This document shows positions 45,591 through 53,492 of a stretch of 64,000 nucleotides of DNA, in pieces. A program made the position numbers and the translations under genes. This stretch comes from Alteromonas halophila (GTDB lineage Bacteria > Pseudomonadota > Gammaproteobacteria > Enterobacterales > Alteromonadaceae): the NCBI RefSeq assembly GCF_014651815.1, contig NZ_BMXP01000004.1, forward strand, positions 144,578-208,577. The letters are read 5' to 3'. The notes beneath the pieces were generated by a model. It did not search any database. It saw nothing but the letters and a program-made list of their open reading frames with translations, and was not told the DNA's origin. Numbering within the stretch: position 1 is the stretch's first letter; each line of letters begins with the position of its first letter.

Positions 45591-46460
45591 GTGACATTCA
45601 ATTATAAAGAAGCATTTTCAAGGAATATTGGGTGGGTGACCGAGGCTGAGCAAGAGCGACTACGCAACGTCAAAGTGGCCTGTGGCGGGCTGGGTGGCGT
45701 TGGCGGCGACCACATGACCGTGCTGGCGCGTCTTGGCATCGGTAAATTCCATATTTCTGATCTCGATGACTATGATGTCGCTAACTTTAACCGCCAGGCT
45801 GGTGCGTCCATGCAAACACTGGGCAAGCCTAAAGCGGAAGTTATGGAAGGTATACTAAAGAATATTAACCCCGAAGCGGACGTCAAAAACTTTAAAGAAG
45901 GGATCACCTTTGAAAATGTCGACGACTTTTTGGATGGCGTAGACATCTACGTCGACAGCCTGGATATCTTTGCCATCGACATTCGCCGTAAAGTTTTCCA
46001 GAAATGTTACGAAAAAGGCATCCCCGCTATTACTGCAGCGCCAATGGGTATGGGAACCTCAATGCTGGTCTTTATGCCAGGACAAATGAGTTTCGAAGAC
46101 TATTTTTGTCTGGAAGGCTTATCCTTTGAAGATCAAATCATCGCCTTTGTGGCGGGCGTATCCCCTGCCCTGTTGCAACGTCAGTACCTGGTGAGCACCG
46201 ATACAGTTAACTTCACCAAGGAAGAATCGAAAGTGCCGTCTACCTGCATGGGTATTTCACTGGCAGCCGGCGTGTTGTGTACTAATGTGCTAAAAATCCT
46301 GCTTGACCGGGGAGAGGTGATTCATGCGCCACGGGGCATGCACTTCGATGCCTATCGCAATAAGCTGAAAAAAACATGGCGCCCCTGGGGTAACAAAAAC
46401 CCGCGTCAGATTTTTTTACGCTGGTACATTAAGCGTCTGCTGGGCAGTCAGGGCAAATAG
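45591..46460 (+). CDS. ThiF/MoeB-type adenylyltransferase (E1-like) of the exosortase locus
   Basis: A 289-residue protein with the E1 fold: VACGGLGGVGGDHMTVLARL at about 30-49 (nucleotide loop) and ISDLDDYDVANFNRQAGAS with the conserved Asp and Asn-Arg-Gln segment at about 56-74. It has a C-terminal part ending near the basic RQIFLRWYIKRLLGSQGK. It starts with GTG after GAGGAAAGATT. ThiF-type genes, often with a nitroreductase, recur in exosortase gene clusters with the acyltransferase family seen at 41728. No ubiquitin-like or sulfur-carrier partner lies nearby. It would adenylate a C-terminal carboxylate, but the substrate is unknown. Confidence 0.82.
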   Translation: MTFNYKEAFSRNIGWVTEAEQERLRNVKVACGGLGGVGGDHMTVLARLGIGKFHISDLDDYDVANFNRQAGASMQTLGKPKAEVMEGILKNINPEADVKNFKEGITFENVDDFLDGVDIYVDSLDIFAIDIRRKVFQKCYEKGIPAITAAPMGMGTSMLVFMPGQMSFEDYFCLEGLSFEDQIIAFVAGVSPALLQRQYLVSTDTVNFTKEESKVPSTCMGISLAAGVLCTNVLKILLDRGEVIHAPRGMHFDAYRNKLKKTWRPWGNKNPRQIFLRWYIKRLLGSQGK

Positions 46461-46468
46461 AACGAAGC

Positions 46469-47242
46469 TTATGACTCCCCTCGCAGTTCAATGTGCTGGT
46501 AAATAAGACCCAGGTACTCTCTGAAGGCATTGTACGCCTTTTGCAAATTCTTTGAGCTGGGCACGGTGAGCTTATAGCTGATCTCAGGAAGGCCCGAATG
46601 ATCGACGGGCACTGGAATAATTTCAATTTGCTGACTGTTAAAATAATTGACAGCCCGCTGCATGTGACTGGCAGAGGTAACCAGCGCCACACGTTTATCG
46701 TCCACCACTGCCCTAATCGCCTTCGCTTCCTGATGGGTATTCTCACCGTGTGGCACCACAATAATATCAGCTTCATTCACGCCTAGTTCCATTAAAAGCG
46801 CTTTTGCTTGTACAGCAAAGGGCTGCTCAGACTCTAGAATCATACCGCCTGACACAATCACCGGGCGAGAACTAATCTGATACATACGTACGCCCTGTAA
46901 CAGGCGTTGCATTGAGCAACGCGGCCAGCGGCTTACCTGAGGCAGAGTCTCATCCGGATAATGACCACAGGCTAACACAGAAATATAGTCAGCCTGCTGC
47001 CAGCGGGGGTCGTTTACATCAATAATATCAAAGCGGTATTCAAGGCTATGCAGCAACAGTTGGCTGGGCACTGACTGCGACCAGGTAAACAGCCAGATAA
47101 AGGCAAATGTCACTACGGATGTGGCTAACCGCTTGCGTTGAAATAGCTTAATTACCATTATGGCAAGCAGTATGAGCAGGAAAAACTGAACCAGGGGGAA
47201 AGCAAGCGCGTGCCCGAGTGGGCGTAATACGTAATCAATCAT
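46469..47242 (-). CDS. YdcF family (DUF218) membrane protein
   Basis: A 257-residue protein with two N-terminal helices (LAFPLVQFFLLILLAIMVIK, SVVTFAFIWLFTWSQS) and a periplasmic or cytoplasmic DUF218 domain with ADYISVLACGHYPDETLPQV, RPVIVSGGMILESEQPF, IIVVPHGENTHQEAKAI and VALVTSASHMQRAVNYFNSQ. The family includes ElyC and SanA, which act in envelope polysaccharide or peptidoglycan-lipid carrier metabolism. It is convergent with the ThiF gene and stands between it and a PEP-CTERM gene. Confidence 0.85.
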   Translation of the reverse strand: MIDYVLRPLGHALAFPLVQFFLLILLAIMVIKLFQRKRLATSVVTFAFIWLFTWSQSVPSQLLLHSLEYRFDIIDVNDPRWQQADYISVLACGHYPDETLPQVSRWPRCSMQRLLQGVRMYQISSRPVIVSGGMILESEQPFAVQAKALLMELGVNEADIIVVPHGENTHQEAKAIRAVVDDKRVALVTSASHMQRAVNYFNSQQIEIIPVPVDHSGLPEISYKLTVPSSKNLQKAYNAFREYLGLIYQHIELRGES

Positions 47243-47262
47243 AAAGTAGCAGGACTAAAAAG

Positions 47263-47291
47263 AAAAAAGCCGGATGATTATCCGGCTTTTA
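47263..47291 (-). terminator. Terminator of the PEP-CTERM gene
   Basis: On the minus strand AAAAGCCGG-ataatcat-CCGGCTTTTTTC is a stem with a T-run, 26 bp after the PEP-CTERM stop codon. Confidence 0.8.
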
Positions 47292-47317
47292 TATCAGTCG
47301 TTAAAGTAATTTAACGC

Positions 47318-48175
47318 TTATGCTTTACGTCTGCGGGCGGCTGCACCGAAACCGATAAGGCTCAAACCAAGAACCGCGATGCTTGAAGGCTCTGGTACGT
47401 TCAGAACGAAGCTACCGTCGTGGTTAGCAGCGATATAAGCTGTGTCACTTCCGCCAAAGTCGATATCTGCGCCATTTGAAGGTAAACCCTGATCCAAACC
47501 ACCTTTTACAGTTTGGCCACTGGTGAACAGGACACGAAGGTCGCCAGCTAACCAGTCGCTCAGTGTGCGAGTTTTACCATTTTGCGTCAGCATGAAACCC
47601 GCACCCGCGCCGTTTTCAAGCGATGCTTCATTAATTTCGCCTTCAAAAATCTGAGAAGCCTGACCTGCTCCACCAATGTTACCACCGTCAAGGATGTCGA
47701 TGGCGAACAGGTTATTGAATGCACTGTTTGTCAGATCATAGTAACCGAACTGAATCTCGCCGCTGTTGTAACGGAAATCGTTTCCGTCCCACTCACCCAT
47801 CAGGTCATTGAAATAGAAAGTGAATGTATACTCTGTTTTGTAATCACCTGGTGCAGGGATATCTGGATCGAAGCCTGTCAACCCATTATCACTGATTGTG
47901 CTAAACAGGCCCGCAGGGATTGGACTACCTGCCAATGAATCAAAGCCATTTGGACCAAAACCACCGTGAGAGGTAATTGCATCACCTACTGAAATGTCAC
48001 CGCTGCCATCGCTGTCAGTAACGATAGACTGAGAATTATATTGGAAAACAAACTCTAAAACCGGTACCGCTGAAGTGTAGTTGTCACCATCAATATTTAG
48101 ATCCCATTCAACATTTGCTGCCGACGCTCCGGTAGATGCCAATGTTATTGCTGTTGCTAAAACTAACTTTTTCAT
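47318..48175 (-). CDS. PEP-CTERM sorting-domain protein (canonical VPEPSS)
   Basis: A 285-residue secreted protein with signal MKKLVLATAITLASTGASA. Its Gly/Asp/Asn-rich body is beta-like. The C-terminus is VPEPSSIAVLGLSLIGFGAA plus RRRKA: PEP motif, hydrophobic helix and Arg/Lys anchor, the classic exosortase A substrate signal. ATG 48175 follows GGAGACGACGTT; an earlier in-frame start is not needed. It is transcribed separately from PrsT, from a leader holding the shared upstream element (48289) and a -24/-12-like box (48222). It is probably an exopolysaccharide-associated surface protein. Confidence 0.92.
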   Translation of the reverse strand: MKKLVLATAITLASTGASAANVEWDLNIDGDNYTSAVPVLEFVFQYNSQSIVTDSDGSGDISVGDAITSHGGFGPNGFDSLAGSPIPAGLFSTISDNGLTGFDPDIPAPGDYKTEYTFTFYFNDLMGEWDGNDFRYNSGEIQFGYYDLTNSAFNNLFAIDILDGGNIGGAGQASQIFEGEINEASLENGAGAGFMLTQNGKTRTLSDWLAGDLRVLFTSGQTVKGGLDQGLPSNGADIDFGGSDTAYIAANHDGSFVLNVPEPSSIAVLGLSLIGFGAAARRRKA

Positions 48176-48221
48176 AACGTCGTCTCCGTTAAGACTGAAT
48201 GTGAAGAATTCAATTAACAAC

Positions 48222-48238
48222 ATTCAATCTGCATGCCA
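48222..48238 (-). promoter_or_regulatory. -24/-12 (sigma-54-like) promoter of the PEP-CTERM gene
   Basis: Minus strand TGGCATGCAGATTGAAT: TGGCA and TTG are correctly spaced, and the -24 side is nearly perfect. The -12 GC is GA. It lies 47 bp before the start codon and 50 bp downstream of the element at 48289. Confidence 0.5.
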
Positions 48239-48288
48239 ACTCTTATGCATTTGATTTTAAATGATTTTTTTATTTGTAAGTTTTGCAA

Positions 48289-48306
48289 TGTAAAAAAACC
48301 TGACAA
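48289..48306 (-). promoter_or_regulatory. Upstream element shared by PEP-CTERM genes (copy 3)
   Basis: TGTAAAAAAACCTGACAA on the plus strand, matching the copies at 259 and 40555 apart from the two central bases and the last purine. It ends 2 bp from the prsT stop codon and 114-131 bp from the PEP-CTERM start. Confidence 0.65.
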
Positions 48307-48307
48307 G

Positions 48308-51067
48308 TTAGTTATCCAGTTTATTCATCAAAGTTGTGTAACGCACAATCGATGACTTATCCTCAGCCTTAATTCGAGCCAGGACATTACGCGCATCATC
48401 AAAATTCCGGTTTTCAATCAACGCTTCAGCATAGTTTAAGTAAATCTCAGCGCTGTAATCACTTTCAGAATATGCCCGCTTTAGAAAGTAAATCGCTTTA
48501 TCAGTATCCCCGCTCTTTAGTAGAGCTACACCTAGTGTATCCTGAAAATCTGCATTGTCAGGCAATAACGCCAACGCGCGCTCTGTCAATGTAATAGCTT
48601 TGCCGTAATCTCCTTGACGAGTGTATAGCCCTGCAAGATTGTTTAATGCGAAAACATTATTCGGATTAGCATCAATCAATATTTCGTAATGCTCCATCGC
48701 TTTTTCTGGCTCTGTTTTCGAAATCATTGATGCAAGTAAAGAACGGATTTTCTGATCTCCCGGCACCCGTTGCTGATATTTTCTAAGAATTTCTATAGCC
48801 TTGGCGTTGTTGCCTGCCTTCTTATGCGCAAATGCCAGTATTTCTGTGCTGTATGAAAAGTCATAATAATTATGAAACGCCTCAAGCTGGTTAATCGCAG
48901 TTTCAAAATTACCGTCCGCTAAACTTAGTACTCCCTTCACTCCCATAGCTAAAGGAAGATCTTTGTATTTCTCGTCAATAGAGACAAATTCAGTTTTAGC
49001 TTCACGAATATTGTTAAGCCGTATCGAGTAATAACTGTAGTATAGTCTGAATAAATCTGCGGGTTCTGCACGACGCATTGCCGTTTTAGCAACTTTTCGA
49101 GCGTTTTCAAAATCGCGGACTGCATCGTACGCGATGAGCAGGCGGTAACTTGCCTGCCCATTCTCTGGCTCTGAGTTCGCCCATTCAGTAAGCAACCGAA
49201 TCGATTCACCGTCCTTGCCATTGAGCTTCAATGCATCAGAATAGACCTCCCAGTATGAGTTTGGCAAAGAGTTTTGCTTTCTGAACTTTGAAAGTATGTT
49301 TACTGCTTCGGCGGGCTGTTCTTTCTCAAGTAGTTTCAGCGAATAAGCAATCGCCATTGCGACGTTATCTGGCTGCTGCACAATGGCACGTTCAAAGTAA
49401 TCATCAGCACGCTTTCGTTCGTTCGCTGTCACATTCTGCGACAGCATTTGCATACTCAGCAAAGCCGGTAGATTGTCAGGTTCATTTTTCAATGCTTTTT
49501 CGAGATATCCAAAGGCTTCTCCAGGCTCACCTTGCTTTTTCGCAAGTTCGCTAAGCCCAATGTACGCATCGCTACTTGATGAATTTAGTTCGACTGTCTT
49601 ATTATACAAGTGACCAGCTTTTTCCAGCATATTCATTTGCACGTAAATGCCAGCAGCAAAAAGCATAGCTTTTTCGTCTTTATCTACCTGCTTTAAATAT
49701 GAATCAAGCTCGGCTAAAACTTGCTCGTGATTGCCAGCGACTAAGCTAGCTAGAATAATTGCTTGACGTGCGTCAGTCTGTTTAGGGTTTTCTTTGATAG
49801 CTTGACGAAGCTCTTCCATTCCCGATTCATCATCCAGTGAGAGTTTAAGGATACCTCTCTTCGCAAGAATTTCAGGTGACGAAACCCCTGAGCTTTCAAT
49901 CATATCAAGCATGTCCGATGCATCTTTTCGCTTACCACTTCGCGCAAGCTCAAAAATGTTTGAAGTGATAAGCGACACATCTGCCTCGCTTAGGTCATCT
50001 ATACTGTTATAAGTCTTAGCCACATCTGTATGGTACCCTAGCACAGTCTGGGTCAGAGCAAGCAGACGATGAACATCCCGATTATCAGGTAGCGCTGCCG
50101 CAGCATTACGAAAGTGCGTATACGCCTGTTCAAAATTTTGTAACCTGAAACTCGTCGCACCCGCTAGAATTCGGTTTGTCGGTTGGTCAAACCCATACGA
50201 TATAGCAAGCTCGATATGTTCATTAGCCGCTTCAACATCACCTCTTTCATAACGGGCCAAGGCTTTGACTTGATTTGCAACTGGTTGATTAGGAAAACGT
50301 TTTAACAATTCATCACTAATTTCCTCGGCTCGTTCGATTTGTTCATCTTTTATTAGTGCCGTTGCTAAATTTAACTTGGCCGTACTATTGTTCGGGTAGT
50401 TATCAAGATACGCTTCAAGTGCAGTCACCGCATCGCCGAATTCACCCTGCCCAGAGAAAGCTCTGCTTCTGACCATATGCACTTCTGGGATATCTAAGCC
50501 CTTCTTCAGCAGCTCGTCTGTTACTTCGATGACCTTATTGAACTCGCCCTCTGCCAGTAAAAGGTAAGAGAGTGCAAGTTTTGTGTGGTGATAATCATCT
50601 AAAACTTGAGCCCGCTCTTCATAAAACTTATGTGCGGCGCTCTCTTCGCCAAGCGCCATATGGGCATAAACACTGAAGGCAAGCAGCAAAGACTTCAGCG
50701 AGTCATCAGCATTTTTTTCGACTTTCTGTAAGTCCAAAATTTCAGCAAATTTTCTTTGTTGCAAGTATGCTTGCAACAAAGGCGGAACCACCTCGCTTAA
50801 CTCTGCTTGTTGATTTAGCGCATTGGTCAGCTCTTTTTCTGCCAAAGCAACATCTCCCAGATAAAGGTAGCTTCTACCCAGAAGTATTCTGGCCGTAGTC
50901 CGCTGCGGATTTTCAGCTACAAGCCCTTTTAACGTTACCGCAGCGGTACTGTAGTTGCCGTTGCGAAACTGTTCGCGAGCATTGGCGAGTTTGTCTTCAC
51001 CAGACTCCTGAGCGCAACCAGATAAACTTAAAGCTACGCCCAAAGCAAAGGCATTTAACGTTTTCAT
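48308..51067 (-). CDS. prsT: PEP-CTERM system TPR-repeat lipoprotein PrsT
   Basis: A 919-residue protein: a lipobox (LSGC, Cys18) after MKTLNAFALGVALSLSGC, then more than 20 tetratricopeptide-like repeats over the whole length (for example GDVALAEKELTNALNQ, GEPGEAFGYLEKALKNEPDN, GDYGKAITLTERALALLPDN and GDTDKAIYFLKRAYSE). The family is the exosortase-associated TPR lipoprotein, thought to be an outer-membrane or periplasmic scaffold for exopolysaccharide or PEP-CTERM assembly. It is the last gene of the minus-strand run from the glycosyltransferase at 56118 through the secreted protein, exosortase and EEP hydrolase. Near its start, half-sites resembling the shared element (51084-51101) are seen. 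Confidence 0.92.
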   Translation of the reverse strand: MKTLNAFALGVALSLSGCAQESGEDKLANAREQFRNGNYSTAAVTLKGLVAENPQRTTARILLGRSYLYLGDVALAEKELTNALNQQAELSEVVPPLLQAYLQQRKFAEILDLQKVEKNADDSLKSLLLAFSVYAHMALGEESAAHKFYEERAQVLDDYHHTKLALSYLLLAEGEFNKVIEVTDELLKKGLDIPEVHMVRSRAFSGQGEFGDAVTALEAYLDNYPNNSTAKLNLATALIKDEQIERAEEISDELLKRFPNQPVANQVKALARYERGDVEAANEHIELAISYGFDQPTNRILAGATSFRLQNFEQAYTHFRNAAAALPDNRDVHRLLALTQTVLGYHTDVAKTYNSIDDLSEADVSLITSNIFELARSGKRKDASDMLDMIESSGVSSPEILAKRGILKLSLDDESGMEELRQAIKENPKQTDARQAIILASLVAGNHEQVLAELDSYLKQVDKDEKAMLFAAGIYVQMNMLEKAGHLYNKTVELNSSSSDAYIGLSELAKKQGEPGEAFGYLEKALKNEPDNLPALLSMQMLSQNVTANERKRADDYFERAIVQQPDNVAMAIAYSLKLLEKEQPAEAVNILSKFRKQNSLPNSYWEVYSDALKLNGKDGESIRLLTEWANSEPENGQASYRLLIAYDAVRDFENARKVAKTAMRRAEPADLFRLYYSYYSIRLNNIREAKTEFVSIDEKYKDLPLAMGVKGVLSLADGNFETAINQLEAFHNYYDFSYSTEILAFAHKKAGNNAKAIEILRKYQQRVPGDQKIRSLLASMISKTEPEKAMEHYEILIDANPNNVFALNNLAGLYTRQGDYGKAITLTERALALLPDNADFQDTLGVALLKSGDTDKAIYFLKRAYSESDYSAEIYLNYAEALIENRNFDDARNVLARIKAEDKSSIVRYTTLMNKLDN

Positions 51068-51157
51068 TTTTATTTCCTTTTTCTGTAACGACCAATGACA
51101 GTCTGCAGTAAAACGGGGCGACTACGTAATCGAATTCTCTTTCAACGTTAACATTAA

Positions 51158-52126
51158 TCATTCAACAATCGAAAAATTCGCCAACACTGCCCGATGATCG
51201 CCACCTGTGTCTTCAAGAACCTTTGCGCCGTTGATGATGACATTGTCATTTGCTATTACATGATCAATTCTTACTCCATGCCAGCGAGTAAACTTCGTGT
51301 AATTGATCCCCGTTGCGGCTGCGTCTATTGCATTTACATAGCGCCCAAGATGATATTGATAAGCGGCTTCAAAAACACTGGTATTTAAATCCCCGGCAAT
51401 AATTGCAGGATAAGAAATATCCATCAATGCTGCCAATATGCTCAGCTCAGTATGCTTCTCAAAGCCAAATTCATCCGTTTCACTCTCACTATAGTCAAGA
51501 AGAGGGCGCCCTCCCAATGCATCTCTGGGGGTTTCCAGATGCGCGTTTACCAGACGAATTTTTTTTCCGGCGAGCATAATTTCGTAGGCAGCTGCAAAGC
51601 TCCCCCAATCAGAAAATGCCGCGCGGTTGTACGCATCCAGTAGTTTCATCTCAAACCGGCTTGCTATACAGATATGTGCTGCACAGTGTGTAAACCAGCT
51701 CGCGTTGAACAGAGACTTCATTGTCTTTTCGCGCGTCTCCTGCAGCATAATTATGTCGGGCTTGTACACATTTACCAGTCGCGATACGCGCTCTGCAGAT
51801 GCCCCCCCCGTATTGAGCGTCATCACTGACATTGAATCCGGAGTTGCAGACGGTGATGAAAACATCCCTTTTATCTGAATATCCTGCATCCAAACGGTAA
51901 ATACAAGAAGCAATACACCCACGCCTTTGTAAAATAAGCGCTCTTTCCATGACAGCAGCACTAAGATAACAGCGGGCAAGATCCACACCCACTTAGGCGC
52001 ATAATTGATAAGCAAAATGGCATAGAACAATGGTTCGGGCGGCCGATGCCAGACATATCCCAATCCTTGCAGAACTACCGCTGCGCCCGTAATCAGTAAA
52101 GATACATAGAATAGCGCTCTGCGCAT
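51158..52126 (-). CDS. Membrane-anchored endonuclease/exonuclease/phosphatase family protein
   Basis: A 322-residue protein with two to three N-terminal helices (LFYVSLLITGAAVVLQGLGY, WVWILPAVILVLLSW, GVLLLVFTVWM) and an EEP-fold domain from about residue 95. Metal and catalytic motifs: MTLNTGG (Asn), IIMLQETRE (Glu), IRLVNAHLE, AIIAGDLNTSV (Asp-Asn), and RIDHVIAN with GGDHRAVLANF at the C-terminus. The family cleaves phosphodiesters or phosphomonoesters, and secreted members often act on lipids or nucleic acids. Its ATG overlaps the exosortase stop by one base, so it is translationally coupled to exosortase. Confidence 0.85.
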   Translation of the reverse strand: MRRALFYVSLLITGAAVVLQGLGYVWHRPPEPLFYAILLINYAPKWVWILPAVILVLLSWKERLFYKGVGVLLLVFTVWMQDIQIKGMFSSPSATPDSMSVMTLNTGGASAERVSRLVNVYKPDIIMLQETREKTMKSLFNASWFTHCAAHICIASRFEMKLLDAYNRAAFSDWGSFAAAYEIMLAGKKIRLVNAHLETPRDALGGRPLLDYSESETDEFGFEKHTELSILAALMDISYPAIIAGDLNTSVFEAAYQYHLGRYVNAIDAAATGINYTKFTRWHGVRIDHVIANDNVIINGAKVLEDTGGDHRAVLANFSIVE

Positions 52127-53487
52127 TATTCAGGTGCCAGACTGTCTTTACATTGTGCGCTGCACAGCCGCCACAACCAGTCTATCTGCGTTTTAGCGCT
52201 ACTTAATAGTGCACGTTGAATGCGTGCACGCTTTAATGCACCTAACCGGGCATAGGTATTACCGGCAAAACGGTACTGATACAGAGCCTGCGCATATTGG
52301 CCGTCCCGTGGGTTTATAAGCAGCAACTGCACATACCCATCTGAAATGGTCCGCTGCTCTACCTGCCAATCATCAGGGAGCAACTGATTTTCATAATAGC
52401 TGGGTTTACCGTCTAAGGTCTTACCATCAAAATAATAACTTAGCTTTTGGTATTCATTGCCATTGACTGACGCGGTAGTTTGCTCAACTTCTGAGGCATA
52501 GTAAATCTGCGGCTGAACAGCTAGAGGTAACGACGTGACCGAAGATTCACTCACCTCATGTGACAAGGTTGTTCCGGAAAGCCCCATAAAAAGCACAATG
52601 CCGGCTAATCCGGCATAAAGTTTGACACCAGCTATGCCATCTTCTCTGACAGCAGTCGCAGGCGCAGAACCGGCATCCTTGTCTGACAGTCGGTTGGCGA
52701 CGTAGTAAAAGATAAACATAAATGGAATATACAAATACCAGCCAAACATATTGTGATCTTCCATAAGGCTGCTTTGCATCTCTGTTATATGACCAATCAC
52801 AATCAGTGCTGCGATCCGCACCCAGTTGGTAACGAGCGCGCCGAGTATCGATAACAATACGAGTTTTATCGCGCTTGACGTGCTGCGAATAAACATAAAA
52901 ATGTAAATACTTGAGATAGCCAGCGATACGATCATATAACGTAGCCCGCTACAGCCGTCAGCGATTTCAAACGTCCCTGATGGGATTTGCACAAAGACTG
53001 ACTCAACATAAACTGGGATGCCAGTTAACCCCATGATATTGGATACCACCAGGACAGAAAGTGTCTGCAGCAGTGATGAGAGCATCCCCCACACTGGTAA
53101 CAGAAAAATTAGATAAGCGAATGGAAATATAACCGTGAGTGAAAAACGGAATATGACAGGTATGGCACAACATAGCATAATCAGCCAGGCCCCCCAGTAG
53201 CCCAAACTAATCTGAGCCTGGGCCGTAGCATATAACAGCACACAGCAGAGGAATGTCAGTATCAGCCAAAGAATAGAAGGGCGTGAGCGTAAACAAATAC
53301 GACCCTCTTTTACGGATGTGTAAAGCAGATAACATGAAATGAAAGGAATTAGAAACGCATGAGAGTAAGTACCGTCGTCAAACCCATGGATCCAAACTGT
53401 TTGCAATAAGGGAATATTTGCCAGACAAGCGAATAACACAATTACCGATGCGGCAATGAGCTTATGACTTTTGTTATTTTCCATCAA
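52126..53487 (-). CDS. xrtA: Exosortase A with fused EpsI domain
   Basis: A 453-residue polytopic membrane protein that cleaves PEP-CTERM proteins. It has about eight helices in the first 270 residues. The catalytic triad is clear: Cys179 (FEIADGCSGLRYMI), Arg224 (TNWVRIAALIV) and His245 (MEDHNMFGW). Residues about 285-453 form a periplasmic EpsI-like domain (YYASEVEQTTASVNG, GKPSYYENQLLPDDWQVEQR, RFAGNTYARL). The exosortase and EpsI are often separate; here they are one chain. It lies between a secreted protein and an EEP hydrolase, both coupled to it. This is the enzyme expected to process the PEP-CTERM proteins at both ends of this window. Confidence 0.95.
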   Translation of the reverse strand: MMENNKSHKLIAASVIVLFACLANIPLLQTVWIHGFDDGTYSHAFLIPFISCYLLYTSVKEGRICLRSRPSILWLILTFLCCVLLYATAQAQISLGYWGAWLIMLCCAIPVIFRFSLTVIFPFAYLIFLLPVWGMLSSLLQTLSVLVVSNIMGLTGIPVYVESVFVQIPSGTFEIADGCSGLRYMIVSLAISSIYIFMFIRSTSSAIKLVLLSILGALVTNWVRIAALIVIGHITEMQSSLMEDHNMFGWYLYIPFMFIFYYVANRLSDKDAGSAPATAVREDGIAGVKLYAGLAGIVLFMGLSGTTLSHEVSESSVTSLPLAVQPQIYYASEVEQTTASVNGNEYQKLSYYFDGKTLDGKPSYYENQLLPDDWQVEQRTISDGYVQLLLINPRDGQYAQALYQYRFAGNTYARLGALKRARIQRALLSSAKTQIDWLWRLCSAQCKDSLAPE

Positions 53488-53492
53488 AAGTA

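Noticed and set aside
45036..45601. Three frames of 68-99 codons (both strands) between tviB and the ThiF gene
   Set aside because: They cross the ends of the MITE and contain its palindromes, have no ribosome-binding sites, and contradict one another in strand.
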